A DNA stretch of 64,000 bases from Photobacterium iliopiscarium (GTDB lineage: Bacteria; Pseudomonadota; Gammaproteobacteria; Enterobacterales; Vibrionaceae), in NCBI RefSeq assembly GCF_003026395.1, contig NZ_PYOO01000011.1, positions 57,697 to 121,696 of the forward strand, given 5' to 3'. The position numbers and the translations under genes were made by a program. This document shows positions 1 to 9,523 of the stretch, piece after piece. Position 1 is the stretch's first letter. Every line of letters starts with the position of its first letter. The notes below the pieces were generated by a model. It was not told the origin of the DNA and did not search any database. It saw nothing but the letters and a program-made list of their open reading frames with translations.

Positions 1-282
1 AGTACCTTTATTACTATTTTTGATCAAATAGACGCATGGCGAAAACCACAACGTATTGAACAACTTGCCATATGTTGTCGTGCAGATGCTCGTGGTCGTT
101 ACAGTTTCGATACGACCGCATACCCACAAGCGGATATCATTATAGCGGTGTTTGATATTGCTCAAGCAGTCCCTGTCGCACCTATTATTGCCGCAGGGTT
201 TATTGGCGCTGAAATCAAACAGCAATTAGCGCAAGCTCGCGCCCTCGCCGTTGATGAATATTTACAACGCACTCGAAACTAA
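1..282 (+). CDS. cca: CCA tRNA nucleotidyltransferase, C-terminal part (5' end outside window)
   Basis: Frame 1 is open from the first base to a TAA at 280-282 and gives the last 93 residues of a longer protein. The stretch CRADARGR, followed by YPQAD and an IAAGFIGAEI-like tail, matches the C-terminal region of the bacterial CCA-adding enzyme, which adds or repairs the 3' CCA of tRNAs. The next gene on the opposite strand is uppP, as in Vibrio (cca next to bacA). The catalytic nucleotidyltransferase domain lies outside the window, so activity cannot be judged. The gene ends into a shared terminator. Confidence 0.85.
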   Translation, partial: STFITIFDQIDAWRKPQRIEQLAICCRADARGRYSFDTTAYPQADIIIAVFDIAQAVPVAPIIAAGFIGAEIKQQLAQARALAVDEYLQRTRN

Positions 283-288
283 TACGAC

Positions 289-324
289 AAAAAAAAGCCG
301 ACATCCATAATGTCGGCTTTTTTA
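289..324. terminator. Bidirectional intrinsic terminator between cca and uppP
   Basis: The inverted repeat AAGCCGACAT / ATGTCGGCTT has a 4-5 nt loop, with an A-run on the left and a T-run on the right. It can therefore end both the rightward cca and the leftward uppP transcripts. Confidence 0.85.
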
Positions 325-342
325 TCACACGTTTATCTGAAA

Positions 343-1146
343 TTATTTTGACAATAAAAACAAGATCAAACCAACACCTAAAATTAAACGATAGATAACA
401 AACGGCGTCATACCTAAACGGGTCACTAATTTTAAGAACACGTGAATACATGCATACGCACTAATAAATGAAACCGCAATCCCAATACTGAGGTTACTAA
501 CATCAATTGATTCAGGCCCCGTCACTAATTTAAGCCCTAAATATCCGCCCGCAAGCAAAATAATAGGAATCGACATTAGGAATGAAAATCTTGCTGCTGC
601 TTCTCGTGTAAAGCCTAAATATAAAGCGGCTGTCATGGTTGCACCAGAGCGAGATGTGCCAGGAATAATGGCTGCTGCTTGAGCTAAACCAATTAAAACA
701 GCACTTTTCCATGTGGTTTGGTATTCATTATCAGTTTGCTTAGCATGTTTATCAACCCACCATAACAGCAAGCCAAAAATAATGGTTGTACAAGCAATAA
801 CCCACGCAGAACGCAAATACATCTCAATGAAATCTTTCATCAACAAGCCAAAAATACAGGCTGGAATCGTTGAAATAACAATCATCCATGCCAATTTAGA
901 TTCAGCATTATGTTGACGCTTGAAAATTGAAGCTAGCCATGCGCTAAGAAGCGTAACAACTTCTTTACGGAAATAAATCATTACCGCTAATAACGTTCCC
1001 ACATGCACTGCTACATCAAATGCCAATCCTTGATCTGACCATCCCAATATTTCTGACGGTAAAATAAGATGGGCAGAACTCGATACAGGTAAAAACTCTG
1101 TTAATCCCTGTAACAGGGCAAGCATAATCGCTTCAAAGTGACTCAT
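343..1146 (-). CDS. uppP: Undecaprenyl-diphosphatase (BacA family)
   Basis: This 267-residue polytopic inner-membrane protein dephosphorylates undecaprenyl pyrophosphate to recycle the lipid carrier of peptidoglycan and O-antigen synthesis. Its overexpression is known to give bacitracin resistance in E. coli. Both family signatures are present: [14 protein letters not shown] at residues 13-26 and PGTSRSG at 162-168. The second contains the conserved Ser and Arg of the active site. Several hydrophobic segments cover the rest. Length matches the family (about 265-275). It converges on cca and is transcribed alone. Confidence 0.95.
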   Translation of the reverse strand: MSHFEAIMLALLQGLTEFLPVSSSAHLILPSEILGWSDQGLAFDVAVHVGTLLAVMIYFRKEVVTLLSAWLASIFKRQHNAESKLAWMIVISTIPACIFGLLMKDFIEMYLRSAWVIACTTIIFGLLLWWVDKHAKQTDNEYQTTWKSAVLIGLAQAAAIIPGTSRSGATMTAALYLGFTREAAARFSFLMSIPIILLAGGYLGLKLVTGPESIDVSNLSIGIAVSFISAYACIHVFLKLVTRLGMTPFVIYRLILGVGLILFLLSK

Positions 1147-1201
1147 TCATTATCCTTAATTTAGGTTGTATCCATTGCTGTGAGCAATAGTTCGCTCGAT
1201 A

Positions 1202-1675
1202 TTATTCAACAGGCCATAATGACTGTTGAGGTGAAAAATTTTGCCATAACTCAGCAATCGTCTGTTGTTGCCCTGGAATAACTAACTCAGGACATAACTC
1301 ACTCATTGGCCATAGCACAAAAGCAAATTTATACAGATCAGATCGCGGTATTATAGGTGAGCACTCACTGATGACATTACCATAAAGTAAAATATCTAGA
1401 TCAATGGTACGGCTTTGATTTTTTTGGGTATTTTCAGGTCGTCCCAATTGACGTTCAATGTTTTTTAATGATTGTTGCAGAGTAGCTAATGACAATGACG
1501 TTTTTATTTCAATGACACTATTAAAGAAGTTATCACCATTAAAACCAACCGGTTCCGCTTCAAAAATACGTGACATGCGCCATGAATCAGCCAACTGTGC
1601 CACCGCTTCTACTCCAGCAGGTAAGTAATGTTCGCGATCAATATTGCTGCCAATGCTGATATAAGCAGTGATCAC
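1202..1675 (-). CDS. folK: 2-amino-4-hydroxy-6-hydroxymethyldihydropteridine pyrophosphokinase
   Basis: HPPK, 157 residues, transfers pyrophosphate from ATP to 6-hydroxymethyl-7,8-dihydropterin in folate synthesis. The N-terminal ISIGSNI, the FFNSVIEI strand and the SRTIDLDILLYG signature (about residues 88-99, with the catalytic and Mg-binding Asp pair) are all visible. It overlaps the upstream folB stop by one base, so the two are translationally linked and encode successive folate steps. Confidence 0.95.
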   Translation of the reverse strand: MITAYISIGSNIDREHYLPAGVEAVAQLADSWRMSRIFEAEPVGFNGDNFFNSVIEIKTSLSLATLQQSLKNIERQLGRPENTQKNQSRTIDLDILLYGNVISECSPIIPRSDLYKFAFVLWPMSELCPELVIPGQQQTIAELWQNFSPQQSLWPVE

Positions 1676-2028
1676 TACTTGATGCCTCGTTCAATTTGAA
1701 CCCCAACCCCACTCGCATTAGCAATGGCGCTCGGTTTAGTTACTCGCACTTTAATCCATGGCACGGCAAAGCGCGTCATGATCAAAGTAGCAATATCTTC
1801 TGCAACACGTTCAACTAATAAAAAACGGCCTTGAGTAATATGTTCGGTAACCGCTGTACAGACCTTTGAGTAATCTAACGCTAAATTAACATCATCAGCG
1901 ATGGCGGCAGGACGATTATCGTGAGCCATCTCTAAATCTAATACTAATTTTTGCTTAATTTTTTGTTCCCAGTCATACACTCCAATAGTGGCGATAACTT
2001 CAAGTTGTTCTATAAATACCGTGTCCAT
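1675..2028 (-). CDS. folB: Dihydroneopterin aldolase
   Basis: FolB, 117 residues, converts 7,8-dihydroneopterin to 6-hydroxymethyl-dihydropterin plus glycolaldehyde (and can epimerise). The start MDTVFIEQLEVIATIGVYDWE is typical of the family. The Glu of the GVYDWE segment and the conserved Lys near VRVTKP are in place. It is the first gene of a two-gene folB-folK unit on the minus strand and is divergent from plsY. The 251 bp between folB and plsY should hold both promoters. Confidence 0.93.
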   Translation of the reverse strand: MDTVFIEQLEVIATIGVYDWEQKIKQKLVLDLEMAHDNRPAAIADDVNLALDYSKVCTAVTEHITQGRFLLVERVAEDIATLIMTRFAVPWIKVRVTKPSAIANASGVGVQIERGIK

Positions 2029-2279
2029 ATTTAATCGCTAATTTTGATAGAGGTCGGATACCTAATACACACAAAAACGCGTATTATCAGGTTATATAAG
2101 TTAGCGTAGATACATGCTAACAGGTCAACAACATATTGAATGCTGACCATAATCGTGACTATATCACAGCCATAAACACGCTGATATTTATCAGCACCAA
2201 TATTGATAAAGATAAGATCCAGCTAACACTTAGCGGCAACAAACAGTTCGACTTATCTTTCAAATAACCGGGATATTGC

Positions 2280-2894
2280 ATGACACCATTAGCGTTACTG
2301 ATGATCATTGCGGCTTATCTATTAGGATCAATTTCAAGTGCAGTATTAATTTCAAAACTGTACCACCTTCCCGATCCTCGAACCCATGGTTCACTCAATC
2401 CAGGCGCGACCAATGTACTGCGTCTCGGAGGCAAAACAGCCGCAATATTAGTTTTGGTTGCCGATATTCTAAAAGGCATGATCCCCGTTTGGTTAAGCTA
2501 TTTTTTTGGTTTAAATCCTTTTTTACTCGGTATCATAGGTATCGCCGCTTGCCTCGGCCACATCTACCCGATTTTTTTTCATTTCCAAGGTGGCAAAGGA
2601 GTCGCAACAGCACTTGGCGCATTAGCCCCAATCGGCTGGGATCTTAGTGGCAGTTTAATTATTATTTGGATATTCTCACTAACACTAACGGGCTATTCTT
2701 CCTTAGCATCATTAATTACCGCCCTTGTTGCACCACTGATGACATGGATGGTAAAACCCGAATATACAATGCCCGTCGCGATGCTTTCTTGCTTAATTAT
2801 CTTCCGTCACCAAGACAATATTCGCCGCTTACTCGATGGTGGCGAAACAAAAATATGGCAGAAATTTGCCCGAAAAAGTAACGAAAAGCAATAA
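2280..2894 (+). CDS. plsY: Glycerol-3-phosphate acyltransferase PlsY
   Basis: PlsY, 204 residues, is an integral membrane enzyme that moves the acyl group from acyl-phosphate to sn-glycerol 3-phosphate to form lysophosphatidate. Family motifs include the GSISSA N-terminal loop, [11 protein letters not shown] at about residues 38-48 and [10 protein letters not shown] at about 101-110. Hydrophobic helices lie between them. It is followed directly by a strong terminator, so it is monocistronic or the last gene of its transcript. Confidence 0.95.
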   Translation: MTPLALLMIIAAYLLGSISSAVLISKLYHLPDPRTHGSLNPGATNVLRLGGKTAAILVLVADILKGMIPVWLSYFFGLNPFLLGIIGIAACLGHIYPIFFHFQGGKGVATALGALAPIGWDLSGSLIIIWIFSLTLTGYSSLASLITALVAPLMTWMVKPEYTMPVAMLSCLIIFRHQDNIRRLLDGGETKIWQKFARKSNEKQ

Positions 2895-2911
2895 AAATGC
2901 AGAAAAAACCA

Positions 2912-2946
2912 CAAAAAAAGCGAGAACATATGTTCTCGCTTTTTGT
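2912..2946. terminator. Bidirectional terminator between plsY and tsaD
   Basis: The palindrome AAGCGAGAACATATGTTCTCGCTT is flanked by an A-run and a T-run. It serves the convergent plsY (plus) and tsaD (minus). Confidence 0.88.
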
Positions 2947-2968
2947 TTGGATTAACGCATAATCACTA

Positions 2969-3985
2969 TTAAGCAATAGGTTGCAATTGATCGATAGGCC
3001 AACGCGGGTAAACCTTCACCCCAAGATCCATCAATTCATTATTTTTTAGACGTTGCATACCAGCATAAGCAATCATCGCGCCGTTATCCGTACAAAACTC
3101 AGTTCGCGGATAGAACACTTGACCATGCATACCTTTCATCATGGTTTCAAGCTGTTGACGTAATGCTTTATTAGCACTTACACCACCGGCAATTACTAGG
3201 CGCTTATAGCCCGTTTGCTTTAGTGCACGCTTACATTTAATCGCTAACGTATCGACAACTGCATCTTGAAATGCATAAGCAATATCGGCGCGAGTTTGTG
3301 GATCATCATCATTGCCACGAATCGTATTCGCCGCAAATGTTTTCAAACCTGAAAAACTAAAATCAAGCCCTGGGCGGTCTGTCATTGGACGCGGGAACTT
3401 AAATCTCCCCGGAGTACCTTGTTCTGCCATTTTGGACAGTCGTGGACCGCCTGGGTAATCTAAGCCCATCATTTTAGCCGTCTTATCAAATGCTTCACCC
3501 GCCGCATCATCAACAGACTCACCAAGGATCTTATAATCACCAATTCCACGCACATCGACCATCATCGTATGTCCGCCAGAAACCAACAATGCTACAAAAG
3601 GAAATTCCGGTGGATTATCTTCCAACATCGGAGCCAATAAATGGCCTTCCATGTGATGCACAGCAACCGCAGGTAAATCCCATGCATACGCCAAACTACG
3701 GCCGATGGTCGCACCAACTAATAACGCACCAACAAGACCAGGTCCAGCGGTGTAAGCGACACCATCAAGATCTTCTGGCGTTAAGCCCGCAGCCGCTAAT
3801 GTCGCAATGATTAAAGGGATGGTTTTTTTAACATGATCGCGCGATGCTAACTCAGGCACCACACCGCCGTAATCGGCATGTAACTTTACTTGACTGTAAA
3901 GTTCATGTGCCAATAAACCTTTTTCATCATCAAAAATTGCGATACCTGTTTCATCACAGGAGGTCTCAATGCCCAATATACGCAT
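2969..3985 (-). CDS. tsaD: tRNA N6-adenosine threonylcarbamoyltransferase TsaD
   Basis: TsaD (YgjD/Gcp), 338 residues, is the catalytic subunit that puts the threonylcarbamoyl group on A37 of ANN-decoding tRNAs, working with TsaB, TsaE and TsaC-type carbamoyl-AMP synthase. The ASKHA fold starts with [10 protein letters not shown] at residues 5-14. The metal-binding HHMEGH stretch at 110-115 gives the HxxxH pair. The glycine-rich VSGGHT and [12 protein letters not shown] loops are intact. Divergent from rpsU, the usual arrangement in enterics and vibrios. Confidence 0.97.
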   Translation of the reverse strand: MRILGIETSCDETGIAIFDDEKGLLAHELYSQVKLHADYGGVVPELASRDHVKKTIPLIIATLAAAGLTPEDLDGVAYTAGPGLVGALLVGATIGRSLAYAWDLPAVAVHHMEGHLLAPMLEDNPPEFPFVALLVSGGHTMMVDVRGIGDYKILGESVDDAAGEAFDKTAKMMGLDYPGGPRLSKMAEQGTPGRFKFPRPMTDRPGLDFSFSGLKTFAANTIRGNDDDPQTRADIAYAFQDAVVDTLAIKCKRALKQTGYKRLVIAGGVSANKALRQQLETMMKGMHGQVFYPRTEFCTDNGAMIAYAGMQRLKNNELMDLGVKVYPRWPIDQLQPIA

Positions 3986-4133
3986 AACAGCCTCTATATT
4001 ATTCGGGGACCTAATCTAAAAAATCAGTCTAGTTTCAATAACAACCGATAATTTATACAGGTTTATAAGGGGGTAATTAAGCGCCATGTTACCGCTGTTA
4101 ACACAAATTAACCAGTTCATAGGCGTAGAATGC

Positions 4134-4163
4134 TTTACAAATACCCCCAAATCAGATTAGAAT
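4134..4163 (+). promoter_or_regulatory. Candidate sigma-70 promoter for the rpsU operon
   Basis: TTTACA (4134-4139) and TAGAAT (4158-4163) are separated by 18 bp, followed by a TTCGCACC discriminator. The rpsU start is about 65 nt downstream of the predicted transcription start. Read by eye against the consensus only. Confidence 0.45.
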
Positions 4164-4234
4164 TTCGCACCATTTTAATCATCTGACACTTTGAACGTCA
4201 GTATTAAACCGAATCACTCTGAGGTGAGTATTAC

Positions 4235-4450
4235 ATGCCAGTAATCAAAGTACGTGAAAACGAACCGTTTGACGTAGCACTACGTCGTTTCAAGCGCTCT
4301 TGCGAAAAAGCAGGTATCCTTTCTGAAGTTCGTCGTCGTGAGCACTTCGAAAAGCCAACAACTGTACGTAAGCGTGCTAAAGCAGCGGCAGTTAAGCGTC
4401 ACCTGAAGAAATTGGCTCGCGAAAACGCGCGTCGCGTTCGTCTGTACTAA
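4235..4450 (+). CDS. rpsU: 30S ribosomal protein S21
   Basis: S21, 71 residues, is a small very basic protein of the 30S platform near the anti-Shine-Dalgarno region. The start [21 protein letters not shown] and the Arg/Lys-rich C-terminus match the E. coli protein along its length. A GAGGTGAG ribosome-binding site lies just upstream. It opens the rpsU-(yqeY)-dnaG-rpoD macromolecular-synthesis cluster, which links translation, replication priming and transcription initiation. Confidence 0.98.
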   Translation: MPVIKVRENEPFDVALRRFKRSCEKAGILSEVRRREHFEKPTTVRKRAKAAAVKRHLKKLARENARRVRLY

Positions 4451-4481
4451 TCGTTAGATTATAAAACAGAAGGATCGCGTA

Positions 4482-4925
4482 ATGACTCTTATTGAACGTC
4501 TTAAAGGCGAACAAATAGCGGCGATGAAGGCGAGAAATAAACCTCGTCTTGGTGCCATCCGTTTGGTACTTGCTGCAATTAAACAACGCGAAGTTGACGA
4601 AAAGATCACTCTTTCTGACGACGACGTGTTAGTAGTATTGACCAAAATGGTGAAACAACGTCGTGACTCTGTAGCGCAGTATGAAGCTGCAGGCCGTCAA
4701 GACCTAGCTGATATTGAGCATGCTGAAATCAGTGTTCTAGCAGAATTTATGCCTCAACCGTTAAGTGAAGATGAAATCTCTGCTTTGCTGGATGATGCTA
4801 TTGCTGCAACAGGCGCTGTCAACATGCAAGATATGGGCAAGGTTATGGGCGTACTGAAACCGCAAATTCAGGGTCGTGCCGATATGGGGATTGTTAGCAA
4901 GCTGGTGAAAATCAAGCTAGGCTAA
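4482..4925 (+). CDS. yqeY: GatB/YqeY domain protein
   Basis: A 147-residue stand-alone YqeY domain, related to the C-terminal tRNA-binding tail of amidotransferase subunit GatB. The highly charged helical sequence (MTLIERLKGEQIAAMKARNK, then VLTKMVKQRRDSVAQYEAAGR and GKVMGVLKPQIQGRADMG) is typical. The family may act in tRNA-dependent amidation or tRNA binding, but its cellular role is not settled. It lies 31 bp after rpsU, inside the operon. Confidence 0.9.
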   Translation: MTLIERLKGEQIAAMKARNKPRLGAIRLVLAAIKQREVDEKITLSDDDVLVVLTKMVKQRRDSVAQYEAAGRQDLADIEHAEISVLAEFMPQPLSEDEISALLDDAIAATGAVNMQDMGKVMGVLKPQIQGRADMGIVSKLVKIKLG

Positions 4926-4940
4926 TCACTCCTCTTATTC

Positions 4941-4986
4941 TGCAACAAGCCGTGCTATTCTTTTAGAATGCGCGGCTTGTTTGTAT
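4941..4986 (+). terminator. Imperfect hairpin (partial terminator) between yqeY and dnaG
   Basis: ACAAGCCG at 4945-4952 pairs with CGGCTTGT at 4973-4980. An inner ATTCT/AGAAT stem has mismatches between, and a short TTGT tail follows. In E. coli a terminator lies at the corresponding rpsU-dnaG junction and lowers dnaG expression. The weak U-tract here would suit partial read-through, which is an inference. Confidence 0.6.
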
Positions 4987-5056
4987 CTGACAATCCTCAT
5001 TTTTAACGGTCTAACCGTTACACTCTTTTTGTTTACTCTAGGTTGTTTGCTTTGTT

Positions 5057-6814
5057 ATGGCAGGAAAAATACCGCGTTCATTTATTGATGATTTAATCTC
5101 TCGACACGACATTGTCGATGTTATTGACGCGCGTGTAAAACTCAAGAAACAAGGTAAGAATTTTGGTGCCTGTTGCCCCTTCCATAATGAAAAAACCCCC
5201 TCTTTTTCGGTAAGCCAAGAAAAACAGTTCTATCATTGTTTTGGGTGCGGCGTTCATGGCAACGTACTTGATTTCGTGATGGAGTATGATCGACTAGAAT
5301 TTGTCGATGCCATTGAAGAGCTTGCTTCACAATTAGGTTTAGAAGTTCCACGTGAAAACGATGGTACCAATGCACCTCGAGGTCCAAAAGCGGCGGATAA
5401 ACGTAATTACTATGAACTCATGGGCCAAGTGTCACAGTTTTATCAGTCACAATTACGGGCGCAGGATGCTCAGATTGCGGTAGATTATCTCAAAGGACGT
5501 GGTTTATCGGGTGATATTGTAAAAAAATTCAATATCGGTTTTATTCCCGATCAGTGGGACATGGTACGTACTCGCTTTGGGCGGGATAATGAATCGCAAA
5601 AAGCACTTGTTAATACAGGAATGCTGATCGAAAACGACCAAGGTCGTCGTTATGATCGCTTTCGTGGGCGAGTGATGTTTCCGATCCATGATCGCCGTGG
5701 ACGTGTAATTGGTTTTGGTGGTCGAGTATTAGGTGATGGTACCCCTAAATATCTTAACTCCCCTGAAACAGATATTTTCCATAAAGGCCGTGAGCTTTAT
5801 GGTTTATATGAAGTATTACAAACCCATCGTGAACCTGAAAAAATCATGGTGGTTGAAGGCTACATGGATGTGGTTGCACTAGCGCAATTTGGGGTCGATT
5901 ATGCAGTCGCATCGTTGGGAACAGCAACGACAGGCGATCATATTCAGAGTCTATTCCGTCAAACCAGCACCGTTGTGTGTTGTTATGATGGTGACCGTGC
6001 TGGACGTGAGGCGGCATGGCGAGCAATGGAACAAGCATTGCCCTTCTTAACCGATGGCCGCCAATTGAAATTCATGTTCCTACCCGATGGCGAAGATCCA
6101 GATTCATGTATTCGCGCCGAAGGAAAAGCACAATTTGAACAACGTCTTGATGCAGCCACAACATTATCTGATTTTTTGTTTAATAGCTTAATGCTCCAAA
6201 TTGACACCAGTAGCCGTGAAGGTAAAGCGAAGCTAACCACACTCGCCGTTCCCTTAATTGATAAAGTACCGGGTGGCACTCTACGACTATACTTACGTGA
6301 GTTATTAGGGAAAAAACTCGGTTTACCCGATGAAACACAGTTACAACAATTGCTATCAAAACATGGTCAAATCACTAAAGCTGTCGGCCAAATACAAATT
6401 AAGCGTACGCCAATGCGAGAAGTTATTGCCCTACTGATTCAGCACCCGCACTTTGTGCAACAGCTTGAATTTGATATGGACGCATTTACAGGTATTGAGC
6501 TCGCGGGATTAAATTTATTGCTATCGATAGTTGATAAATGCCGAAACAATCCCAATATTAGCACTGGACAGCTTTTAGAATATTGGCGCGGCACCAAGAA
6601 TGAAGCCATGATGGCTCGGCTTGCTGCGTGGGAGCTACCGTTGTCAAATGATGAAGACAACAGCCTCGATGTATTTTTAGACGCAATGGATAAAATTATT
6701 ATTCAATGCGTTAATCAACAAATTGAACAGTTGCAGACTAAATCAAGAACTGTCGGCTTATCAGTCGAAGAAAAGCAGGAATTACAATCCTTATTATTGG
6801 ATCGTCCTGCCTAA
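5057..6814 (+). CDS. dnaG: DNA primase
   Basis: DnaG, 585 residues, makes the RNA primers for lagging-strand synthesis. The N-terminal CHC2 zinc finger has ligands C40, H43, C61 and C64. The TOPRIM core includes VVEGYMD (about residue 272) and the acidic DGDRAG motif (about 315-320). The C-terminal part, which binds the DnaB helicase, is the usual divergent helical domain. Length agrees with E. coli (581). It sits 131 bp after yqeY behind an imperfect hairpin, and 92 bp before rpoD. Confidence 0.97.
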   Translation: MAGKIPRSFIDDLISRHDIVDVIDARVKLKKQGKNFGACCPFHNEKTPSFSVSQEKQFYHCFGCGVHGNVLDFVMEYDRLEFVDAIEELASQLGLEVPRENDGTNAPRGPKAADKRNYYELMGQVSQFYQSQLRAQDAQIAVDYLKGRGLSGDIVKKFNIGFIPDQWDMVRTRFGRDNESQKALVNTGMLIENDQGRRYDRFRGRVMFPIHDRRGRVIGFGGRVLGDGTPKYLNSPETDIFHKGRELYGLYEVLQTHREPEKIMVVEGYMDVVALAQFGVDYAVASLGTATTGDHIQSLFRQTSTVVCCYDGDRAGREAAWRAMEQALPFLTDGRQLKFMFLPDGEDPDSCIRAEGKAQFEQRLDAATTLSDFLFNSLMLQIDTSSREGKAKLTTLAVPLIDKVPGGTLRLYLRELLGKKLGLPDETQLQQLLSKHGQITKAVGQIQIKRTPMREVIALLIQHPHFVQQLEFDMDAFTGIELAGLNLLLSIVDKCRNNPNISTGQLLEYWRGTKNEAMMARLAAWELPLSNDEDNSLDVFLDAMDKIIIQCVNQQIEQLQTKSRTVGLSVEEKQELQSLLLDRPA

Positions 6815-6818
6815 TAAG

Positions 6819-6847
6819 TAGTCAACAATTAAGAAATTTGTTATAAT
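6819..6847 (+). promoter_or_regulatory. Candidate extended -10 promoter for rpoD
   Basis: A perfect TATAAT at 6842-6847 is preceded by TGT, giving an extended -10 element, and by TAGTCA (4 of 6 to consensus) at 6819-6824 with a 17 bp spacer. It lies in the short dnaG-rpoD gap, so rpoD can probably be transcribed independently of the upstream genes. Confidence 0.6.
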
Positions 6848-6906
6848 GACTGGTTTGCAACTCTGCATACTAAATTATCACTCAGACCCGAAGTTGGATA
6901 CCGTCT

Positions 6907-8760
6907 ATGGAGCAAAATCCGCAGTCACAGCTAAAGTTACTTGTTGCTAAAGGCAAGGAACAAGGCTATCTGACCTACGCCGAAGTAAATGACCACCTAC
7001 CAGAAGATATTGTTGATTCTGATCAGGTTGAAGACATTATTCAAATGATTAATGACATGGGTATTAAGGTAGTTGAAACTGCCCCAGATGCCGATGAACT
7101 CATGATGACTGAAGATAATGCCGACGAAGACGCCATTGAAGCAGCGGCGCAAGCATTATCAAGCGTAGAAAGCGAGATCGGTCGCACAACAGACCCTGTG
7201 CGTATGTACATGCGCGAAATGGGTACGGTTGAACTACTTACTCGCGAAGGCGAAATTGATATCGCAAAACGCATTGAAGATGGTATTAACCAAGTTCAAT
7301 GCTCAGTTGCTGAATACCCTTCAGCGATCGCTCATTTACTTGAGCAGTTTGACAAAGTTGAAGCCGATGAACTTCGTCTAACTGATATCATTTCAGGCTT
7401 CGTTGATCCAAACGAAGAAGCTACCGCAGCACCAACAGCAACACACATTGGCTCAGAGCTAAGCGAAACTGATCTTGAAGATGAAGATAAAGATCTTGAA
7501 GACGGTGACGACGACGACGATGCGGAAGATGAAGAAGAAGACGATGGTAGCATCGACCCAGAATTAGCGCGTGAAAAGTTCTTAGAACTTCGTCACTCCT
7601 ATGAAAAAATGGCATTAGCCATTAACACTAACGGTCGTCAACACGCTACAACCGAAATTGCAGTTGAAGAATTGTCAGAGATCTTCAAGCAATTCCGTCT
7701 GATTCCAAAGCAATTTGATCGTCTAGTTAGCTCACTACGTGACTCTATGGATAAAGTACGCACTAACGAGCGTCTTATCATGCGTATGTGTGTTGATAAC
7801 AGCAAAATGCCAAAGAAAACGTTCATTAGCTTATTTGCAGGTAATGAATCAAACAGCGATTGGATTGATACCGCGCTTAACTCAGGCAAGCCGTACGCTG
7901 AACGTTTAAAGAACTATGAAGAAGATCTTCGTCGTTCAACGTTAAAGCTACGTATACTTGAGCAAGAAACGGGTCTGTCTATTGAGCGAATCAAAGACAT
8001 CAGCCGTCGTATGTCAATCGGTGAAGCGAAAGCACGCCGTGCGAAAAAAGAGATGGTTGAAGCAAACTTACGTCTTGTAATTTCTATCGCTAAAAAGTAC
8101 ACCAACCGTGGCTTACAGTTCTTGGATCTAATCCAAGAAGGTAACATCGGTCTAATGAAAGCCGTTGATAAATTTGAATACCGTCGTGGTTACAAGTTCT
8201 CAACTTACGCAACATGGTGGATCCGTCAGGCAATCACACGTTCAATCGCTGACCAGGCACGTACTATTCGTATCCCTGTACACATGATTGAAACCATCAA
8301 TAAATTGAACCGCATCTCACGCCAGATGCTACAAGAGATGGGCCGTGAGCCATTGCCAGAAGAATTGGCTGAACGCATGCAAATGCCGGAAGACAAGATC
8401 CGCAAAGTACTGAAGATTGCTAAAGAGCCAATCTCAATGGAAACCCCAATTGGTGATGATGAAGATTCACACCTAGGTGATTTCATTGAAGATACAACAC
8501 TTCAACTTCCAATGGATGCTGCCACTGCAACTAACTTGCGTGCGGCAACTAACGATGTACTTGCTGGGTTAACGCCTCGTGAAGCAAAAGTACTTCGTAT
8601 GCGTTTTGGTATCGATATGAATACCGACCACACGCTAGAAGAAGTAGGTAAGCAATTTGATGTTACTCGTGAGCGTATCCGTCAGATCGAAGCAAAGGCA
8701 TTACGTAAATTACGTCATCCAAGCCGTTCAGACGTACTTCGTAGTTTCCTTGACGAATAA
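6907..8760 (+). CDS. rpoD: RNA polymerase primary sigma factor RpoD (sigma-70)
   Basis: This 617-residue housekeeping sigma factor has region 1.1 at the N-terminus, followed by the conserved [11 protein letters not shown] of region 1.2. A large non-conserved insert carries an acidic run of Asp/Glu at about residues 194-217. Region 2, with [20 protein letters not shown], melts the -10 element. Region 3 follows. Region 4 contains the [21 protein letters not shown] helix-turn-helix that reads the -35 element. The very C-terminus, LRSFLDE, is canonical. Last gene of the rpsU-dnaG-rpoD cluster. Confidence 0.98.
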   Translation: MEQNPQSQLKLLVAKGKEQGYLTYAEVNDHLPEDIVDSDQVEDIIQMINDMGIKVVETAPDADELMMTEDNADEDAIEAAAQALSSVESEIGRTTDPVRMYMREMGTVELLTREGEIDIAKRIEDGINQVQCSVAEYPSAIAHLLEQFDKVEADELRLTDIISGFVDPNEEATAAPTATHIGSELSETDLEDEDKDLEDGDDDDDAEDEEEDDGSIDPELAREKFLELRHSYEKMALAINTNGRQHATTEIAVEELSEIFKQFRLIPKQFDRLVSSLRDSMDKVRTNERLIMRMCVDNSKMPKKTFISLFAGNESNSDWIDTALNSGKPYAERLKNYEEDLRRSTLKLRILEQETGLSIERIKDISRRMSIGEAKARRAKKEMVEANLRLVISIAKKYTNRGLQFLDLIQEGNIGLMKAVDKFEYRRGYKFSTYATWWIRQAITRSIADQARTIRIPVHMIETINKLNRISRQMLQEMGREPLPEELAERMQMPEDKIRKVLKIAKEPISMETPIGDDEDSHLGDFIEDTTLQLPMDAATATNLRAATNDVLAGLTPREAKVLRMRFGIDMNTDHTLEEVGKQFDVTRERIRQIEAKALRKLRHPSRSDVLRSFLDE

Positions 8761-8779
8761 GTAAACGCAGTAACATTAT

Positions 8780-8812
8780 AAAAAAAGCGAGCCTTGAGCT
8801 CGCTTTTTTATT
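8780..8812 (+). terminator. rpoD terminator
   Basis: AAAAAAGCGAGC at 8781-8792 and GCTCGCTTTTTT at 8798-8809 form a GC-rich stem with a 5 nt loop and a following U-tract, 20 bp after the rpoD stop. Confidence 0.9.
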
Positions 8813-8939
8813 ATCGATAATAATGATATTAAATAGTGAATAGACACACAACATTGTTCTAACTGTTGAAAAAGTAAACGATTCTTTAACGTTAATCACT
8901 AGACAAGTGTGACACCATCCCCTATAATTTGTCGCATAT

Positions 8940-9015
8940 GGCCCCTTAGCTCAGTGGTTAGAGCACGCGACTCATAATCGCTTGGTCCCCAGTTCAAGTC
9001 TGGGAGGGGCCACCA
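8940..9015 (+). tRNA. ileX: tRNA-Ile2 (CAU anticodon)
   Basis: A 76-nt cloverleaf with encoded CCA. The acceptor stem is GGCCCCT/AGGGGCC, the anticodon loop CTCATAA and the T-loop GTTCAAGTC. The sequence resembles E. coli ileX, which also follows rpoD, and differs from elongator and initiator tRNA-Met. It is therefore read as the minor isoleucine tRNA, whose C34 becomes lysidine (by TilS) to decode AUA. An automatic tool keyed only on the anticodon would call it tRNA-Met. Confidence 0.92.
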
Positions 9016-9020
9016 AATTC

Positions 9021-9057
9021 GAAAAAGCTGAAGTATTTTTACTTCAGCTTTTTTTCG
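9021..9057 (+). terminator. tRNA-Ile2 terminator
   Basis: AAAAAGCTGAAGT and ACTTCAGCTTTTTTT form a 13 bp stem with a short T-rich loop and a strong U-tract, starting 6 nt after the tRNA CCA. Confidence 0.9.
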
Positions 9058-9249
9058 TTTTAGCACCATAAAAAACATATCCCCCACGACACACTCTCTA
9101 GATCACAACGAAAAAATTATAATTAACCCACTGACGTTTGATAAATAACAAAACTTTATTTTTATTTTTCCACATAATCATCATTTTGATGTCACACACT
9201 GTATCAACAATGAACAGCTATATCTCAGGGTGCTAAATGGTGGAATATC

Positions 9250-9297
9250 TGCTATAATCCTGCGCTTGAATATTAGGGCTACAATCAATGTTATAAT
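9250..9297 (+). promoter_or_regulatory. Two candidate extended -10 promoters for pyk
   Basis: TGC-TATAAT (TATAAT at 9253-9258) and TGT-TATAAT (9292-9297) both match the extended -10 consensus. Neither has a good -35 at 16-18 bp. Transcripts would begin near 9265 or 9304 and carry a leader of more than 200 nt before the pyk start at 9524. Confidence 0.5.
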
Positions 9298-9372
9298 GGC
9301 ATTTATCTACTTGTTCAATAATAACAACAATATATTCAATGCCGCTTAAGATTACCTAGAAATAAACTTTAC

Positions 9373-9421
9373 AAAAGCGCACTAACGCTTTTTTAAAGTA
9401 ATATTTAAAGCGTTTTTTATT
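9373..9421 (+). promoter_or_regulatory. Tandem mutually exclusive hairpins in the pyk leader
   Basis: The first hairpin is AAAAGCG (9373-9379) with CGCTTTT (9386-9392), followed by Ts to 9394, and looks like a small intrinsic terminator. Its right arm is also the left arm of a second hairpin: AACGCTTT (9385-9392) with AAAGCGTT (9407-9414), followed by TTTTAT. The two cannot form together. This suggests an attenuator, or the 3' end of a short RNA of about 90-130 nt, but the sequence does not show which. Confidence 0.5.
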
Positions 9422-9523
9422 TATTCATTACTCACTATTCGATAGCAACAGTACGTTGATTACCTAATAATGATTAATGTTAATTTTCCCTTGGGTAAAA
9501 AGTTCTTCCGGAGAGTATCCTCA

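Larger units (their letters stand above)
9058..9523 (+). other. Long intergenic and leader region upstream of pyruvate kinase
   Basis: This A+T-rich stretch between the tRNA terminator and pyk has no credible ORF. It holds two extended -10 elements, TGCTATAAT (about 9250-9258) and TGTTATAAT (9289-9297), and then two overlapping hairpins with U-tracts (9373-9421), listed separately. Otherwise I see nothing in it. Confidence 0.6.

Noticed and set aside
7332..7615. Ser-rich antisense open frames inside rpoD
   Set aside because: They are the complement of the acidic Asp/Glu run of sigma-70 (GAT/GAA codons), with no similarity to anything and no ribosome-binding site.
8940..9015. tRNA-Met
   Set aside because: Anticodon CAU, but the acceptor stem and body match tRNA-Ile2 (ileX), which follows rpoD in E. 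coli too.
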